A stretch of 64,000 bases of DNA, taken from assembly GCF_947172395.1 (NCBI RefSeq), contig NC_069086.1:16691572-16755571 (forward strand), given 5' to 3'. Below the pieces are notes generated by a model. The model was not told the origin of the DNA, searched no databases, and saw only the letters and a list, made by a program, of their open reading frames with translations. Source of the DNA: Bicyclus anynana (lineage: Eukaryota; Arthropoda; Insecta; Lepidoptera; Nymphalidae). This document shows positions 1-10,601 of this stretch, piece by piece. The position numbers and the translations under genes were made by a program. Each line of letters opens with the position of its first letter. The first letter of the stretch is position 1.

Positions 1-470
1 ATCCGGGAAAAGAGACTGAATGTGACTCCGGGAAATGAATGACACGAACGAAACTGCAAACTTTACAACTTCGACGCAACGTCGCCTGTCTGTCGGTCTT
101 TTACCGGATATACTTTGAAGAGTGTGCACTGGGACTTTACAATTCCTCCGTCCCCATTTTACCACGGAATAGCGAGACGCCATAAAAATTGACATCCTTT
201 TGTTTTCGAGGTCCAGTCAACCCGCACGAAAAGTTTTGCATCAATGTTCCTAATAAGAACTGCTAATATATGGAATGCCCTTTCAGCGTCCGTGTTTCCT
301 GACACGTACAATTTGAGCACCTTTAAGGCAAGAATGTATAGGCATCTTCTGGCCAAGCGTGTTTCATTTTAGACCTCATCATTGCTATCCATTAGGCATG
401 ATTGTAGTCAAGCGCAAGCCTACAATGTGAAAAAAAAAAAATAATAAACACAAAAATGCATCATTTAGCT
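1..470 (+). mobile_element. 3' end of a non-LTR retrotransposon (Jockey/CR1-like), decayed
   Basis: A broken plus-strand frame around 195-372 reads PFVFEVQSTRTKSFASMFL and then RTANIWNALSASVFPDTYN, ending at a stop near 370. The pattern 'RT..IWN.LP..VFP..Y.L..FK.R..RHL' is the C-terminal tail of the reverse transcriptase ORF in Jockey/CR1-like LINEs. The segment further upstream (about 60-190) also looks LINE-derived but carries a stop just before the tail. A run of A and AATAA repeats at about 430-450 fits the element's 3' tail. It is a dead fragment that enters the window from the left. Confidence 0.6.
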
Positions 471-828
471 CGTTTTCGATGTACCACTTTTTAATTGCGT
501 ATAATAAACTCATCTACTGATTTTTTTATATTACAATAGAATATTTTTATCTAAACCTACTCTCTAACGTGTTGGTCGATGTGTTTGGCTGTGCGCTGAA
601 TAGTAACAGCTTCAAATTTCTATGCAGAATTTTAAAATCCCCGCCACCGTAAATATGTTTTTTCTTGTGTATGTTCTTTGAATTTTAATTCGGAAAAAGA
701 GATTTCTCCATACCACACAGGTGATTGCGTACATGTGTGTATATAAATACCTATTGTCAATCCCAAAGATAATTTATATTGCTTAATCTACCAAACCACA
801 TTGAGACGTGCATTAAATATCTTTAGAA

Positions 829-1016
829 ATACTAATATTATAAAGAGGTAAAGTTTGTAGTATTGTACGGGATAAACTCTGGATCTACTAAACCGATTTT
901 AAAAATTATTTTATCACAAGAAAGCCACGTTATTTGTGAGTATCATAGGCTGTATTTTATTTCCGTATTCTCACAGGAACAGTAACTACGCGGGTGAAAC
1001 CGCAGGCATCGACTAG
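829..1016 (+). mobile_element. Lep1-type short Helitron
   Basis: Begins with ACTAATATTATAAAGAGG and ends with a small GC hairpin (GCGGGTGAAACCGC) about 10 bases before a terminal CTAG. A 5' TC-type start, a 3' hairpin and a CTRR end with no terminal inverted repeats are the Helitron signature. It is non-autonomous with no ORF. Confidence 0.7.
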
Positions 1017-1425
1017 TGTACCTACATAGCGGCGGGAACCACGGGAATCGAACCCATATCTCCTTGGTCCGGAGAAAATTTACAGGTTGTTTTTTAATAG
1101 GGTTAATTAACTGTACACGCGGTTTCACCTGCTTAGATCCCGTATCCGTCGCGAAATCTAAATAAAAATTAATTTATATGCTTTAAAAGACTAAATCAAA
1201 CTCTATTCAATTTAATTCAAAGGTTCTACGATGTCTACATGTAAATACATATATAACTTAAATACATAATAATAAGTTATATACAAGGCTATTTTATACT
1301 AGAGATAGGTCACTAGCGCATAAAAACTGATTAAAATTAGATTTAAACAAATAATACCTAAATATTGTCTATAATGTCGAGTTGTGTGTTTAGAAAATGT
1401 AAAAATTATGGTATATACATCTATA

Positions 1426-1630
1426 TCTATACTAATATTATAAAGAGGTAAAGTTTGTAAGTTTGTAAGTTTGTAAGTTTGTAACAATTTTTTGAAATGG
1501 GGTAATCTTCGGAACTACTGGACCGATTTTAAAAATTCTTTCACCAGTAGAATGCTACATTATCGGGGAGTGCTATAGGCTATATTTTATGTTTCTATCA
1601 TATATAACTACTGAGATATCGCGGGTTTAC
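1426..1630 (+). mobile_element. Lep1-type Helitron, 3' end lost
   Basis: Starts TCTATACTAATATTATAAAG, followed by four copies of GTTTGTAA and the usual 'gaccgattttaaaaattctttca' body. Similarity stops near GATATCGCGGGTTTAC, and no hairpin-CTAG end follows. Confidence 0.6.
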
Positions 1631-1849
1631 TCTTACAGGTCAGACCGAAAAACTTACTTTTTCGCATGCGCTGCCTCAACCATTGCGTATAACTGAAATA
1701 AATGTATGGAGGCTTTTTGAACCTTTAAAAGTTCTACAAAAAAGTCCGCGACACCATATATCTATCTTTTATATTTTAGCAGATATAGTACTTTTAGTAC
1801 TTTAATAAATTATTTAAATTTCAAATTAAGGTTTACGTCATTATTTACA

Positions 1850-2187
1850 CAACTAAACTTAAATCCTTAACAAAATAAATTATTTAATAATCACAAGGAT
1901 ATTATAGAGATAAGATTTGCCTTTTACAGTATGTTAATTAGTTATATAGTTTCGGAGATAAAACAAAATTTCTGAAAGTCGCAGAAATGCCGCTATATGA
2001 CGCCCCGCGGTTTCAATTACGTGGTTCCCGTTCCCGTATGAATATGAGGACCAAACATAGCCTATGACACTCGCAAATAATGTAGCTTTCTATTGGTAAA
2101 AGAATTTTCCAAATCGGTCCAGTAGATCCAGAGATTACCCCCGACAACCACACAAACTTTACCTCTTTATAGTATTAGCATAGAAGT
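1850..2187 (-). mobile_element. Helitron-like element, longer variant
   Basis: Read on the minus strand it begins at the TATAGTATTAGCATAGA end (about 2187) and runs through the conserved 'ggaacgggaaccacg' core to a GC-rich block near 2000. The extra segment 1850-1990 (TTACAGTATGTTAATTAG, AGTTTCGGAGATAA) is shared with 30665-30930, so both copies belong to one longer subfamily. Confidence 0.55.
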
Positions 2188-2720
2188 CGCTTGGGAAATT
2201 ATAGTCTTTTGGTCATTGCACCACGCACAAAACGCTGGACCAATTTTGCTGAGGGTAGGGATAGGACAGAGGTAGGGAAGGGGTAGGATAGAGGTAGGGT
2301 AGGGGTAATTTAGGGAAAGTGTAGGGTAGGGTAGGGTAGGGTACGGATAAGGTAGGGGTAGTGTAGGGTAGGGGCAAGGTAGAGGTAGGGGAAGGATATG
2401 GAACGTCTAGGGTAGGGGAGGAGTAGGATAGGGGTAGGGTAGGGGTAGGGTACGGGTAGGGTAGGGTTAGGGTAGGGATAAGGTAGGGGTAGGGAAGGGG
2501 TAGATTAGGGGTAGGGTAGGATAGGGTATGGATAGGTTACGGGTAGGGTTAGGGTAGGGTAAGGTGGGGGGAGGGAAGGGTTAGCGTTAGCGGTAGGGTA
2601 GGAGTAAGGTAGGGGTAGGGTAGGGTAGGGTAGGGTTGGGTAGGTTTACGTGTAGGGTAAGGTAGAGGTAGAGAAGTTTACATCAATTTTTACGCGGACG
2701 AAGTCGCGGGCGTCCGCTAG
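2187..2720 (+). mobile_element. Helitron-like element carrying a GGGTA array
   Basis: The 3' end is ACGCGGACGAAGTCGCGGG followed by CGTCCGCTAG, a strong hairpin next to a terminal CTAG. The body holds 'cgctggaccaattttgctgag' and then a long G-rich array. The 5' boundary is uncertain. At least four other elements in the window share this 3' end, and three of those also carry an array. Confidence 0.6.
2253..2672 (+). repeat. Degenerate (GGGTA)/(GGGGTA) minisatellite, about 420 bp
   Basis: Nearly continuous GGGTAGGG, GGGGTAGGG and GGATAGGG units, with dozens of G-runs of three or more on one strand. It could form G-quadruplexes. It differs from the insect telomere repeat TTAGG. It sits in the 3' half of a Helitron-like element. 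Confidence 0.9.
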
Positions 2721-3126
2721 TAAATATATAATTTAAGTAAACGCAAAATTTTGCATGTGTGCGCTCTGCGTGTGTGCATGTAGACATGTAACACATCTAT
2801 AGTATAAAATAATCATTGGTTATATCTATACGCTCTACTTATAATTTGTGTAAAAAATCTACAGAGAAATGAGTCCAGATGTCAATACGTAAGTCTACAC
2901 CTCGATATTCAACCCACTTACCCGTTTAACCATATTTAAATTTATCTCAAAAATCCAAAAGGTGTAAGAAAAAAAATTAAACAAGACAGCAAAGAGCAGG
3001 GGCAGCGAGGACAAATTTGCATAATGCAGCTAGGGTGACCATATAATTTAAACATTTAAAATAATTTAAAAAAAAACTAGATGTCAACGTAAATGAGCAC
3101 AAAATCCAAGAGTTTATATTATTTTT

Positions 3127-3320
3127 CTAGCTGCCGCCGCGTTGTTTCACTCGCGTGGTTCCCGTTCCCGTAGGATTACGGGGATAATATATAGCCTATA
3201 GCCCTCCTCGATAAATGGGCCATCTAACACTGAAATATTTTTTTACAGGACCAGTGGTTCCTGAGATTAGCGCGTTCAATCAAACAAACAAACGCACTCT
3301 TCAGCATTATAATATTATCC
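3127..3320 (-). mobile_element. Lep1-type Helitron
   Basis: Minus-strand copy. CTAG at 3127-3130 is followed (on plus) by the GC hairpin, the 'ccgttcccgtagga' core, 'aatgggccatctaacactgaaa', and the AATATTAT terminus near 3315. Confidence 0.7.
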
Positions 3321-3665
3321 ACTTATAACTCAAGAGCAGCTGAACCGATTTAGCTCAAAATTGGCAGGGAGGTAGTTTAGAGCCAGGAAAAGGACATAGG
3401 ATACTTTTTATATAAAAAAAAAATAAAATAAAATAAAAGTCGGGTTTTCCTTCCTGACGCTATAACTCGAGAACGGACGAACCGATTTCCACGGTTTTGC
3501 ATTCGTTGAAAAGGTCTCGAGCTCCGTGAGGTTTATAGCAAAGAAAATTCAGGAAAAATTTCAACGTAGGGCAGGGGTAGGGTAGGGGTAGGGTAGGGTA
3601 GGGGTAGGGTAGGGTAGGGGTAGGGTAGAGGTAGTTGAAAGTTTACATCAAGTTTCACGTTTCCG
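3321..3665 (+). mobile_element. Helitron-like fragment with a GGGTA array
   Basis: Starts right after the preceding element and contains 'gaaccgatttagctcaaaatt', an A-rich stretch and a G-rich array at 3568-3632, ending in a decayed 'acatcaagtttcacg' block. The terminal CTAG is lost. Confidence 0.45.
3568..3632 (+). repeat. GGGTA/GGGGTA array
   Basis: About 65 bp of alternating GGGTAGGG and GGGGTAGGG, the same motif as at 2253-2672. Confidence 0.85.
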
Positions 3666-3982
3666 TTTACAGTCTACCATTATTTTTTGGTATTAGAAAT
3701 TGTGGTAATCCTATTGGCGCCGAATTACATGGGCAAAGTAAGAGGCAGCCTTGGCCACAACGAAAATAAACTGCACAACCTTTTAGCGCATGTCGCCGTC
3801 TGATACCGTCTATACTGCAGATTAAAAATGCCAGATAAATGATAAGCTCGCTTGTTAATAACGTATTTATTGACATTATTGAGTGGCTAAATACATAATA
3901 GCTATTAAGTTTTGTAAGTCATTAAAATGTATTTCAATTATATATATTTATTTCATATATATTCTATTTTTAAGTTATAAAA

Positions 3983-4260
3983 CTAGCGGACACGGTCAAG
4001 CTACGTTTTGAGCTTTTGTGCACTTCTTCCCAACCCCTACCTACCCTACTCCTACTATACACCTACCTCAACCTGACCTCTTCCCTATCCAACCCCTACC
4101 CTACCATTACACTACCCCTATGTTACCGATATACGATAAAAAATCGGAGGTGGTGGATGGCAGGTTTAAATTGCTTTACCTACCAAATATACGAAAAAAT
4201 CATTAAAATCGGTCAAACCGTTTCAGAGGATTTGCGACCTTAAACACCGTAGACCGTACT
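3983..4260 (-). mobile_element. Helitron-like element, inverted, with a CCCTA array
   Basis: CTAGCGGACACGGTC at 3983-3997 is the reverse complement of the usual 3' end. It is followed by a C-rich array (4021-4125; CCTACCCTAC units, decayed) and by 'aaaatcggtcaaaccgtttcag', a typical Helitron body motif in this genome. The open frames across this array are low-complexity translations and not genes. Confidence 0.55.
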
Positions 4261-4970
4261 AGACTTTTAATATAATTTAAACCCCAAAATAACTGATACT
4301 GTTTTCTGTTTCAGCTTTTTGTATTAGTTTGTTCAAGCATAAGTCTAGACAATTATTTGTGTGAATCTCAGATAGATAAAGATTGTTCTGACGCAACATG
4401 ATCGTATTGTTTCATCAGGTCAGACATTTTAATAAACAAAATTATCAATATGTACGAGTTTATATTACAGACTTGAAAAAACAACATGGCGTCGACACCA
4501 TCTCCAATTTAACAACTATCACAAAGAAAATAAACACAAAATTATGTACAAACATAAATTTTCCAAATAATTACTTGTAAAGAGCACTCCACGCAAACGA
4601 GGAAGATCCTTATAGCGTGCGAAAGTACATTTCAAAATGGCCTCTTTGAATAAGTGGCGGAGACAAAAAGTATTTCAAAGCTCCTTTTCTCTTTTCATTT
4701 AACGCAAGCAATGGATGCGTCGCGGAATAATTTTGACAGCTTATTTGAACCGTACTTCACAGAGGATAGTAGTAGGAGGGTACCCACAAGTCATATCGAA
4801 AGAAGGACAATGATACTCTCTCAAACCTAAAATCTGTACGAATAGAAAATAACATAGTCTCTCTTTAAACGTCATGTTACAGCCCTAAAGTTAAATAGCA
4901 ATGCCATCTAGACACTAAAAACAGCTATAGAAAAGTACAATAATTATTATGTTACTTTATTTAAATATTC
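4261..4970. other. No gene seen
   Basis: AT-rich DNA with short open frames of skewed composition only. No splice-flanked coding segment, RNA or repeat boundary could be supported. Confidence 0.5.
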
Positions 4971-5092
4971 CCACCTCCCACCAGCCAGACCTGGACCAAT
5001 TAAGAAAACATCAATCGGCCCAGCCGGCGATCGAAACCAGGACCTCCGTGTTGTAAAACCACCGCGCATACCACTGCGCCACGGATGCCGTC
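4971..5092 (-). mobile_element. tRNA-derived SINE, family S2, 5' half
   Basis: Minus-strand head of the most abundant SINE here. Read on minus it gives GACGGCATCCGTGGCGCAGT (A-box region) and then a tRNA-like B box in the form GGTTTCGATCGCC. It is truncated after the 'ggtccaggtctggctggtggg' block. Confidence 0.75.
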
Positions 5093-5414
5093 AAATGCTT
5101 CTCAAGCCTATTGCTGTTTAAATTCCATATACATTTCCATCTGTAACCACCACACTCCAGATGTCAAGTGGTAATAACAATAATGATTTAGCTAGCTTAA
5201 CACGCTGTCTGAGGCACGGTGGAGTAACAGAACCTATTTCTTAAATCCAACAACTACAGAGCAAGCAGAGCTTGAAAAAATGGTTAAATATTTTATAGCC
5301 CGACCTAGGTCTTAAACCTAGAAGCTAGAAGACCGTTCTTTAGAAGAAGTTAGACCAAAGGGTCTCCACTGTCCTGTCCTGCATAAATCAGCAAACATGG
5401 TGTTAGTAGTAAGT

Positions 5415-5770
5415 GCCCTCCGAAATTCATTTCATTGGTAACTGGAGCCGGGCACGACGTCGTTCCGTTTCGTAAGGAGATTCGGAGCGGAGGCTGTGAA
5501 AGTACCACCTACGTATCAGATATACCTACCTATAATGGGAAAGAATACAATATGGAACTTAAGCTAACTTATCCTAATAACTATACAAATCATGCCCACG
5601 TGGAATGGTGGCAAGAATACTGGCTGCATTTCCGCGCTGGACAGCCAGGCTGATCCTTTGCGCAAAAAATGAGCCAGCCCTTTTGTCACCAGTCGAGGCG
5701 GTGAAATTATTCGATAAAATTTTTTGGCACTGCGACTCCATGGCCCAAGGGTCTCCACGGCAAAAGGTAC
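5415..5770 (+). repeat. Unclassified interspersed repeat (copy 1)
   Basis: The stretch from AACTTAAGCTAACTTATCC to 'gcaaaaaatgagccag' recurs at 40228-40352 with clear similarity. The frames inside it (for example 5435-5653) are not supported as genes because the second copy does not keep them open. Confidence 0.5.
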
Positions 5771-5851
5771 AATTATGTAACTCTCTGTCAGAGAGGCATA
5801 CTTGAGCTACTTACCGGTTTCGGCTTTTTCTGAATTAAATATCAATAATAT

Positions 5852-6132
5852 GACGGCCGCGTGGCGCAGTGGGTAGTGACCCTGCTTTCTGCATCCACGG
5901 CCGTGGGTTCGATTCCCACAACTGGAAAATATTTGTGTGGTGAGCATGGGTGTTTTCCAGTGTCTGTGTGTATTTATACATTATATAAGTATTTATATGT
6001 AGTATATAAATGTATATTAATATTATAATATCAACTATCTTAGCACCCATAACACAAGCTACTCTGCATGCTTACTTTGGGGCTAGATAGTGATGTGTAT
6101 TGTTTAAGTATATTTATTATTATTATTATTAT
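5852..6132 (+). mobile_element. tRNA-derived SINE, family S1, near full length
   Basis: Begins GACGGCCGCGTGGCGCAGTG (A box) with the B box GGTTCGATTCC at about 5908. A tRNA-unrelated body follows (CAACTATCTTAGCACCC, GCTAGATAGTGATGTG) and then a TTA-repeat tail. A second copy lies at 51933-52232. RNA polymerase III transcription is inferred from the A and B boxes. Confidence 0.85.
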
Positions 6133-6256
6133 AATTAAATCCTATAATTAAACTTGGAATATTATATTATTAACTCCAAGACAAAGCATAAGAAAATAAT
6201 ACGTAAACCCGTAACATATCTGTTTACCGGCATTGACTGAGTGGCAGATTTTCTAG

Positions 6257-6643
6257 TCTATAATATAAAAATGAATCGCAAAATGTGTTGGTAAGCGCAT
6301 AACTCAACAACGCCTGGACCAATTTGGCCAAATCTTTTTTTAAAATGTTCGTTGAAGTTCAAGGATGGTTTTTACGGCGAGAAAAATTAGAATTATTGCT
6401 GGAAAAACCCTAAAAATAGCCCTTTTCTTTTTCCCATACAAATGATTTGTAACTAAAACGTAGTCAATTTGAGCTTTATTGTTATTGTATAAAGTTCATA
6501 TTAATAATAATTAGAAAACGGGGTAAGGGTAGGGTAGTGGTAGGGTAGGGGTAGGGTAAAGGTAGGGTAGGGGTAGGGTAGGGTAGGGGTAGTTGAAAGT
6601 TTACATCGAGTTTCACGCGGACGAAGTCGCGGGCATCCGCTAG
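6257..6643 (+). mobile_element. Helitron-like element with GGGTA array
   Basis: Starts TCTATAATATAAAAATGAAT, with body 'caacgcctggaccaatttgg', G-rich array at 6519-6592, and the 3' end CACGCGGACGAAGTCGCGGG, CATCCGCTAG. Both ends are recognisable, so this is the most complete array-bearing copy. Confidence 0.7.
6519..6592 (+). repeat. GGGTA/GGGGTA array
   Basis: About 75 bp of GGGTAGGG-type units inside the Helitron-like element. Confidence 0.85.
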
Positions 6644-6649
6644 TTTCAT

Positions 6650-6832
6650 ATAAAAATACTACCCGACGCCCAGCGTAGATTCCGTTCCCGTACGGTAATA
6701 TAATATAGGATATAATACTCACAAATAACGTGGTTTTTAGTGGTAAAATAATTTTCAAAATCGGTTTAGTAGAATCCTGAGAATAACCCCTACAATACCA
6801 CAAACTTTACCTATTTATAATATTAGTATAGA
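6650..6832 (-). mobile_element. Lep1-type Helitron, decayed
   Basis: The minus strand starts ATCTATACTAATATTATAAA near 6832 and runs through 'ggttattctcaggattctac' to the 'acgggaacggaatc' core. The 3' hairpin is eroded. The 6501-6803 open frame is a shadow of these repeats. Confidence 0.6.
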
Positions 6833-6975
6833 TATAGAAGGAGAGACTTTAGGTTTATAATAGTGTTTCATTTAAAAATGAAAATTTACTCTTAGAATTT
6901 CTGTTTTCATTCATACGACAGTTTCATTGGACTCGTAAGTAAGTTTAGAAAATCCGTTATGGTATGGTTATCCAG

Positions 6976-7246
6976 TAATAGCCCAGTGGATATGACCTCT
7001 GCCTCCGATTCCGGAGGGCGTAGGTTTCAATCCGATCCGGGGCATGCACCTCCATAACTTTTCAGTTATGATCATTTTAAGAAATTGTGTCTCAAAAGGT
7101 GAAGGAAAAACATCGTGAGAATTATCTTAATTATCTACGTGCGTGAAGTCTCCCAATTAAATTGGGCCAGCGTGGTGGACTAACCTCTCTCATGCTGAGA
7201 GAAGACTCGAGCTCAGCAGTGAGCCTTATGGGTTGATAATGATGAA
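6976..7246 (+). mobile_element. tRNA-related SINE, family S3
   Basis: Starts AATAGCCCAGTGGATATGAC and carries a B-box-like GTTTCAATCCGATCC, 'ggggcatgcacctcc', 'aaggtgaaggaaaaacatcg', and a 3' end GGGTTGATAATGATG. Other copies lie at 11735, 22370, 43264, 47180 and 47732. Confidence 0.8.
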
Positions 7247-7639
7247 GGGTTATATAGGAATTATCCTTAGGTAGATGGACACTGGGTAACACATAGTAAT
7301 GCGTGTCCCATAGTTCTTCTGTTCTTCTATTTAATAAGTGAACCGTCTGCTTGTTGCAAAATATAACCCTTCAGTAAAACAAATTATTGTGTTTGTTTAA
7401 CAATCAAATCCACTAATAAAACGGACATTATTATCACGGCAAGATGGAATCTGCGTTGTTTCCCAATAGGATCTGTCAGATTAATATCTCTCCTTTCCAA
7501 ACGGTTCGGCTGTAAATAAATTGACCAGATAACGACGTAATTAAATCGGTTCCGATCACTTGAATGCTTTACTTTTGAAATTACTTTACCGTTTAACAGT
7601 TACAAATATTTGACTTTGTAGTACAGTACTTAAAAGCTC
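7247..7639. other. No gene seen
   Basis: AT-rich single-copy-looking DNA with no coding or RNA signal. Confidence 0.4.
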
Positions 7640-8085
7640 ATTATTCGCGAGGGATACGTTCTCTAAATGTGTCGCGAATACAGAAACCGTGAATACGGAA
7701 TGGTATTTTATATAGGATTCTATAGGATACGTTCTTGGGTGACAAAATAAAAAACAAATACCTACATAAAGTTATTGATTAACTATTATCTTAGACAATG
7801 GTTTGAAAATTTTGAATTTTTTTCTTGCTTGACATTTTTTAAAAGCTTCTATTCAGAGTGATTTTAAGCAGTGGCATTCTTAGACCATCGCATTCGCAAT
7901 TTCGGCAATAGGTATTTGCAAGTTAAAGTTTAAATTTGCAGATTTTACGTCAGTTTCGTCAGTCAGAATCCGCGAATAACGAAATATTTAGCCGCGAATA
8001 TAGCAATTGAGACGCAATTTTTAAATCCGCGAATAGTGAAAACGTGAATAAAGGAAGCGTGATTAGGCAGCTTTTACCGTATTGT
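7640..8085. repeat. Probable MITE with CGCGAATA subrepeats
   Basis: TTCGCGAGGGATACGTTCTC near the left end, and repeated CCGCGAATA, GTCGCGAATAC and CCGCGAATAGTGAAAACGTG motifs near both ends, suggest a non-autonomous DNA element with subterminal repeats. A second GGATACGTTCTTGG lies inside. No exact terminal inverted repeat or target duplication could be fixed. Confidence 0.4.
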
Positions 8086-8261
8086 ATACTGTGTGAGCTT
8101 GGCTTAAATACACACTTCATTACGTCGTAATTTATTTAATACTTCGGCCTCGTAAAAACTGCAGAAAGTTCTGTATTATAACAGGTATTTAAAGCTGCTC
8201 TAGCAGGATCATGCCAAATTTTTCTAGGCAGGGAGAAATACCTACACAATACGGAGACGGA

Positions 8262-8700
8262 GAGTGTTAACTATTTTTAATCCCCGACCCCCGAGGGGTG
8301 TTTATAAGGTTAACGTGTCTGTGTGTCTGTCAGTCTGTCTGTGGCACCATAGCTCGGATGAAGCGATTTCAATTTAGTTTTTTTTTGTATTAAAGGTGAC
8401 TTACGGGCGAATGTGGGCGAGACATGTTTGATGAAAATCGGTTGAACCGTTTAAAAATTGTGGGGGGGTGAAAGTGGGGAAGAACAACCGAATGTCTGCA
8501 AATATACTCGAGTGGGGTCTTAAATGAAAGCGCACTGAAAGAGAATATTGATGACTTGATCGAGTGTAATTAATAATTTCATGACATTTGGGGGGTTTTT
8601 CAAAATTTACAATTTTTATGTTATTAAAGGAAGTCCTTAACCCTCGTGGATCATAAGTGTGGGCTCTGCTCGGTATTTTGCCTTTGTGACACACGATGGA
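8262..8700. repeat. Unclassified lepidopteran-type repeat
   Basis: A block starting TTTTTAATCCCCGACCCCCG, followed by GTGTCTGTGTGTCTGTCAG and a G-rich stretch (TGGGGGGGTGAAAGTGGGG), resembles a dispersed repeat of Lepidoptera, from memory of the family only. The 8401-8694 minus frame lies in it and is not supported as a gene. Confidence 0.35.
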
Positions 8701-8705
8701 CCCGG

Positions 8706-8749
8706 TTACCTATGTACATACCATGAATCCATGGTATGTACATAGGTAA
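8706..8749. repeat. Perfect 20-bp inverted repeat with 4-base loop
   Basis: Arms TTACCTATGTACATACCATG (8706-8725) and its exact reverse complement (8730-8749) flank AATC. Confidence 0.95.
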
Positions 8750-8825
8750 TGTATGCGGAGATATGTCTCCGTAATATTAAGTTTATGGCCTCAATGAGGC
8801 CACCATCAAGTTCCTTACATCTAAG

Positions 8826-9333
8826 CATAGCTGGGCATTAACTCGTTAATCCGTTAATCATTAATTAACGAAGTTAACATTTTGCTTAACAGATTAACTT
8901 TTAAGTTAACTATTAAAAATGTTAACGGACCCGTTAACTTCCGTTAATATGCAGAAGCCCGTTAATCGTTAATCCAATGCCTACTATTTACCGCGCGACG
9001 CGATTAACAGGTTTAGACAAGTAAGAAATTATGACTTTTTTTTTCAAAGAAATCTACAAATTACTATATTTATGTTAAAATTCTAGATAAAATCAACTAA
9101 AATCAATTTATGGCACTTTTCCCCAGTGTTCACCCTTATTTTTCCAAAGGGAATCTCACACAATGATATAAAAATGCAATATCAACCAGTCATATTAACG
9201 AATTAACGATTAACGTTAACTTGCGTTAATTCTTCCGGAATGTAACGCTTTAACGTTTAACGAAGCTAACTTTTTTTGTAGCGGATTAGCGATTAACGAA
9301 GTTAACTATTTGATTAACGGTGCCCAGCATTAA
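8826..9333. mobile_element. hAT-type MITE, 508 bp, 8-bp target duplication
   Basis: Flanked by CATCTAAG on both sides (8818-8825 and 9334-9341), an 8-bp target-site duplication typical of the hAT superfamily. Terminal inverted repeats share GCTGGGCA / TGCCCAGC. The interior is packed with GTTAAC and CGTTAA motifs, which account for its many direct and inverted subrepeats. It has no ORF, so it is non-autonomous. Confidence 0.75.
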
Positions 9334-9687
9334 CATCTAAGAGGGTCAAAGAAAATCAAAGGAATCCAACGTGGTAAGCCAAAAAATATATAGCCTATAG
9401 AGTTTCTTCCCCCTTTAACGAGTCAGGGTATTGTAACCTTAGAGGAGAACTTGCTTGATGCCGCTGGCTGAATTGTGGTTGTTAATGATAACGTTCTCAT
9501 AGCCCAGTTATAAGGTAACGAGTTGGAACAATAAGGTTTTAGTATAAGAGTCCGACATAATATAAACTTGCAACACCGTGGATGCTGGATTGGTCCACGA
9601 AAAAAAAGTTTCAAACCCGCAGGACTATTGGCATACTCTCTTGCCACAAACTTTTCGCTACAGTTGGAGGAGAAAGAGGAAAAATTA

Positions 9688-9872
9688 TCTATACTAATAT
9701 TATAAAGAGGAAGGATTTAATTGTTGTTTGTTTGCATTGAATAGGCTTCGAAAATACTGAACCGATTTGAAAAGTTCTTACACTATTAGTAAGCTACACT
9801 ATCCTCGAGTGCTATAGGCTATATTTTATTGCCATATTCCTAAGAGAATGGGAACCACGCGGCGTTTGCTAG
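9688..9872 (+). mobile_element. Lep1-type Helitron
   Basis: Starts TCTATACTAATATTATAAAG and ends CACGCGGCGTTTGCTAG. The terminal CTAG is intact at 9869-9872, while the 3' hairpin is shortened. Confidence 0.75.
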
Positions 9873-9878
9873 TATTTT

Positions 9879-9915
9879 AACTTAACAGAAGACTTTGGTT
9901 CTCTTCTGTTAAGTT
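9879..9915. repeat. Hairpin with 13-bp perfect arms
   Basis: AACTTAACAGAAG (9879-9891) and its reverse complement (9903-9915) surround an 11-base loop, just downstream of the Helitron end. Confidence 0.85.
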
Positions 9916-9929
9916 TCTACATAATTGCG

Positions 9930-10045
9930 GGTTGCAGGGAGCCGCTGGATGCTGGCGACTCGAGATCGTTGTGCTTGGAGGTCAATGCAGGAGGTCTATG
10001 TCCAGCAGTGAACGTCTATCGGCTGATAAGGTTAGGGTAACAGAA
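9930..10045 (+). mobile_element. RTE-like LINE, extreme 3' fragment
   Basis: 'gctggatgctggcgactcgag', 'gttgtgcttggaggtcaatg' and 'gtctatgtccagcagtgaacg' match the same 3' segment of the RTE-like fragment at 14150-14262. Confidence 0.65.
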
Positions 10046-10406
10046 GATGTAGATAGCTCACCGGCTGAATCAGTTAGATGAATTACTGGAAACGCAAGCA
10101 TGCAAGCCTTGTCAACCTGTGACGTATGTGTTAACTAAAGCCTCTTTTTTTACAACCATCAATTTAAATTAGACCGTCGTTTTGTCATTACCTAGAACAA
10201 ATGAAAAAAAACAATTAGGCATTGTTGTGATGTGTCTACTAAATAGATACCTATATTCACTGCCTCATATATATTCGAAATCGGGGTAAAGAGGCAGTCT
10301 GTGATTGTCGTCGGTGGAAACCGGACGTCCGGTGCTAGCCAGAATAGTGTAGTGATGAAGCAGTGATTTACTGCTATTACAGTAAGGACAAGGGACCTTA
10401 CAGGCA

Positions 10407-10601
10407 TCTATACTAATATTACAAAGCTGGACAGTTTGTTTGTTTCATTGAACGCGCAAATCTTAGGAACTACTGGTCCGATTTGAAAAATTCTTTCAGT
10501 ATTAGATAGCCCATTTATCGAGGAAGGCTATAGACTTTATATTATCCCCGTATTCCCACGGGAACGGGAACCACGCGGATAAAACGCGCGGTGTCAGCTA
10601 G
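10407..10601 (+). mobile_element. Lep1-type Helitron, complete
   Basis: TCTATACTAATATTACAAAG at the 5' end, 'tggtccgatttgaaaaattc' in the body, and a GC hairpin followed by GTGTCAGCTAG at the 3' end. Confidence 0.8.

Noticed and set aside
2253..2672. Interstitial telomere repeats
   Set aside because: Insect telomeres are TTAGG; the units here are GGGTA/GGGGTA and lie within Helitron-like elements.
4016..4243. Leu/Pro/Thr-rich plus frames
   Set aside because: Low-complexity translation of the inverted CCCTA array in a Helitron-like element.
5851..5930. tRNA gene (A and B boxes present)
   Set aside because: No acceptor-stem or anticodon-arm cloverleaf is preserved, and the same head occurs in front of SINE bodies at many sites. 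It is a SINE head.
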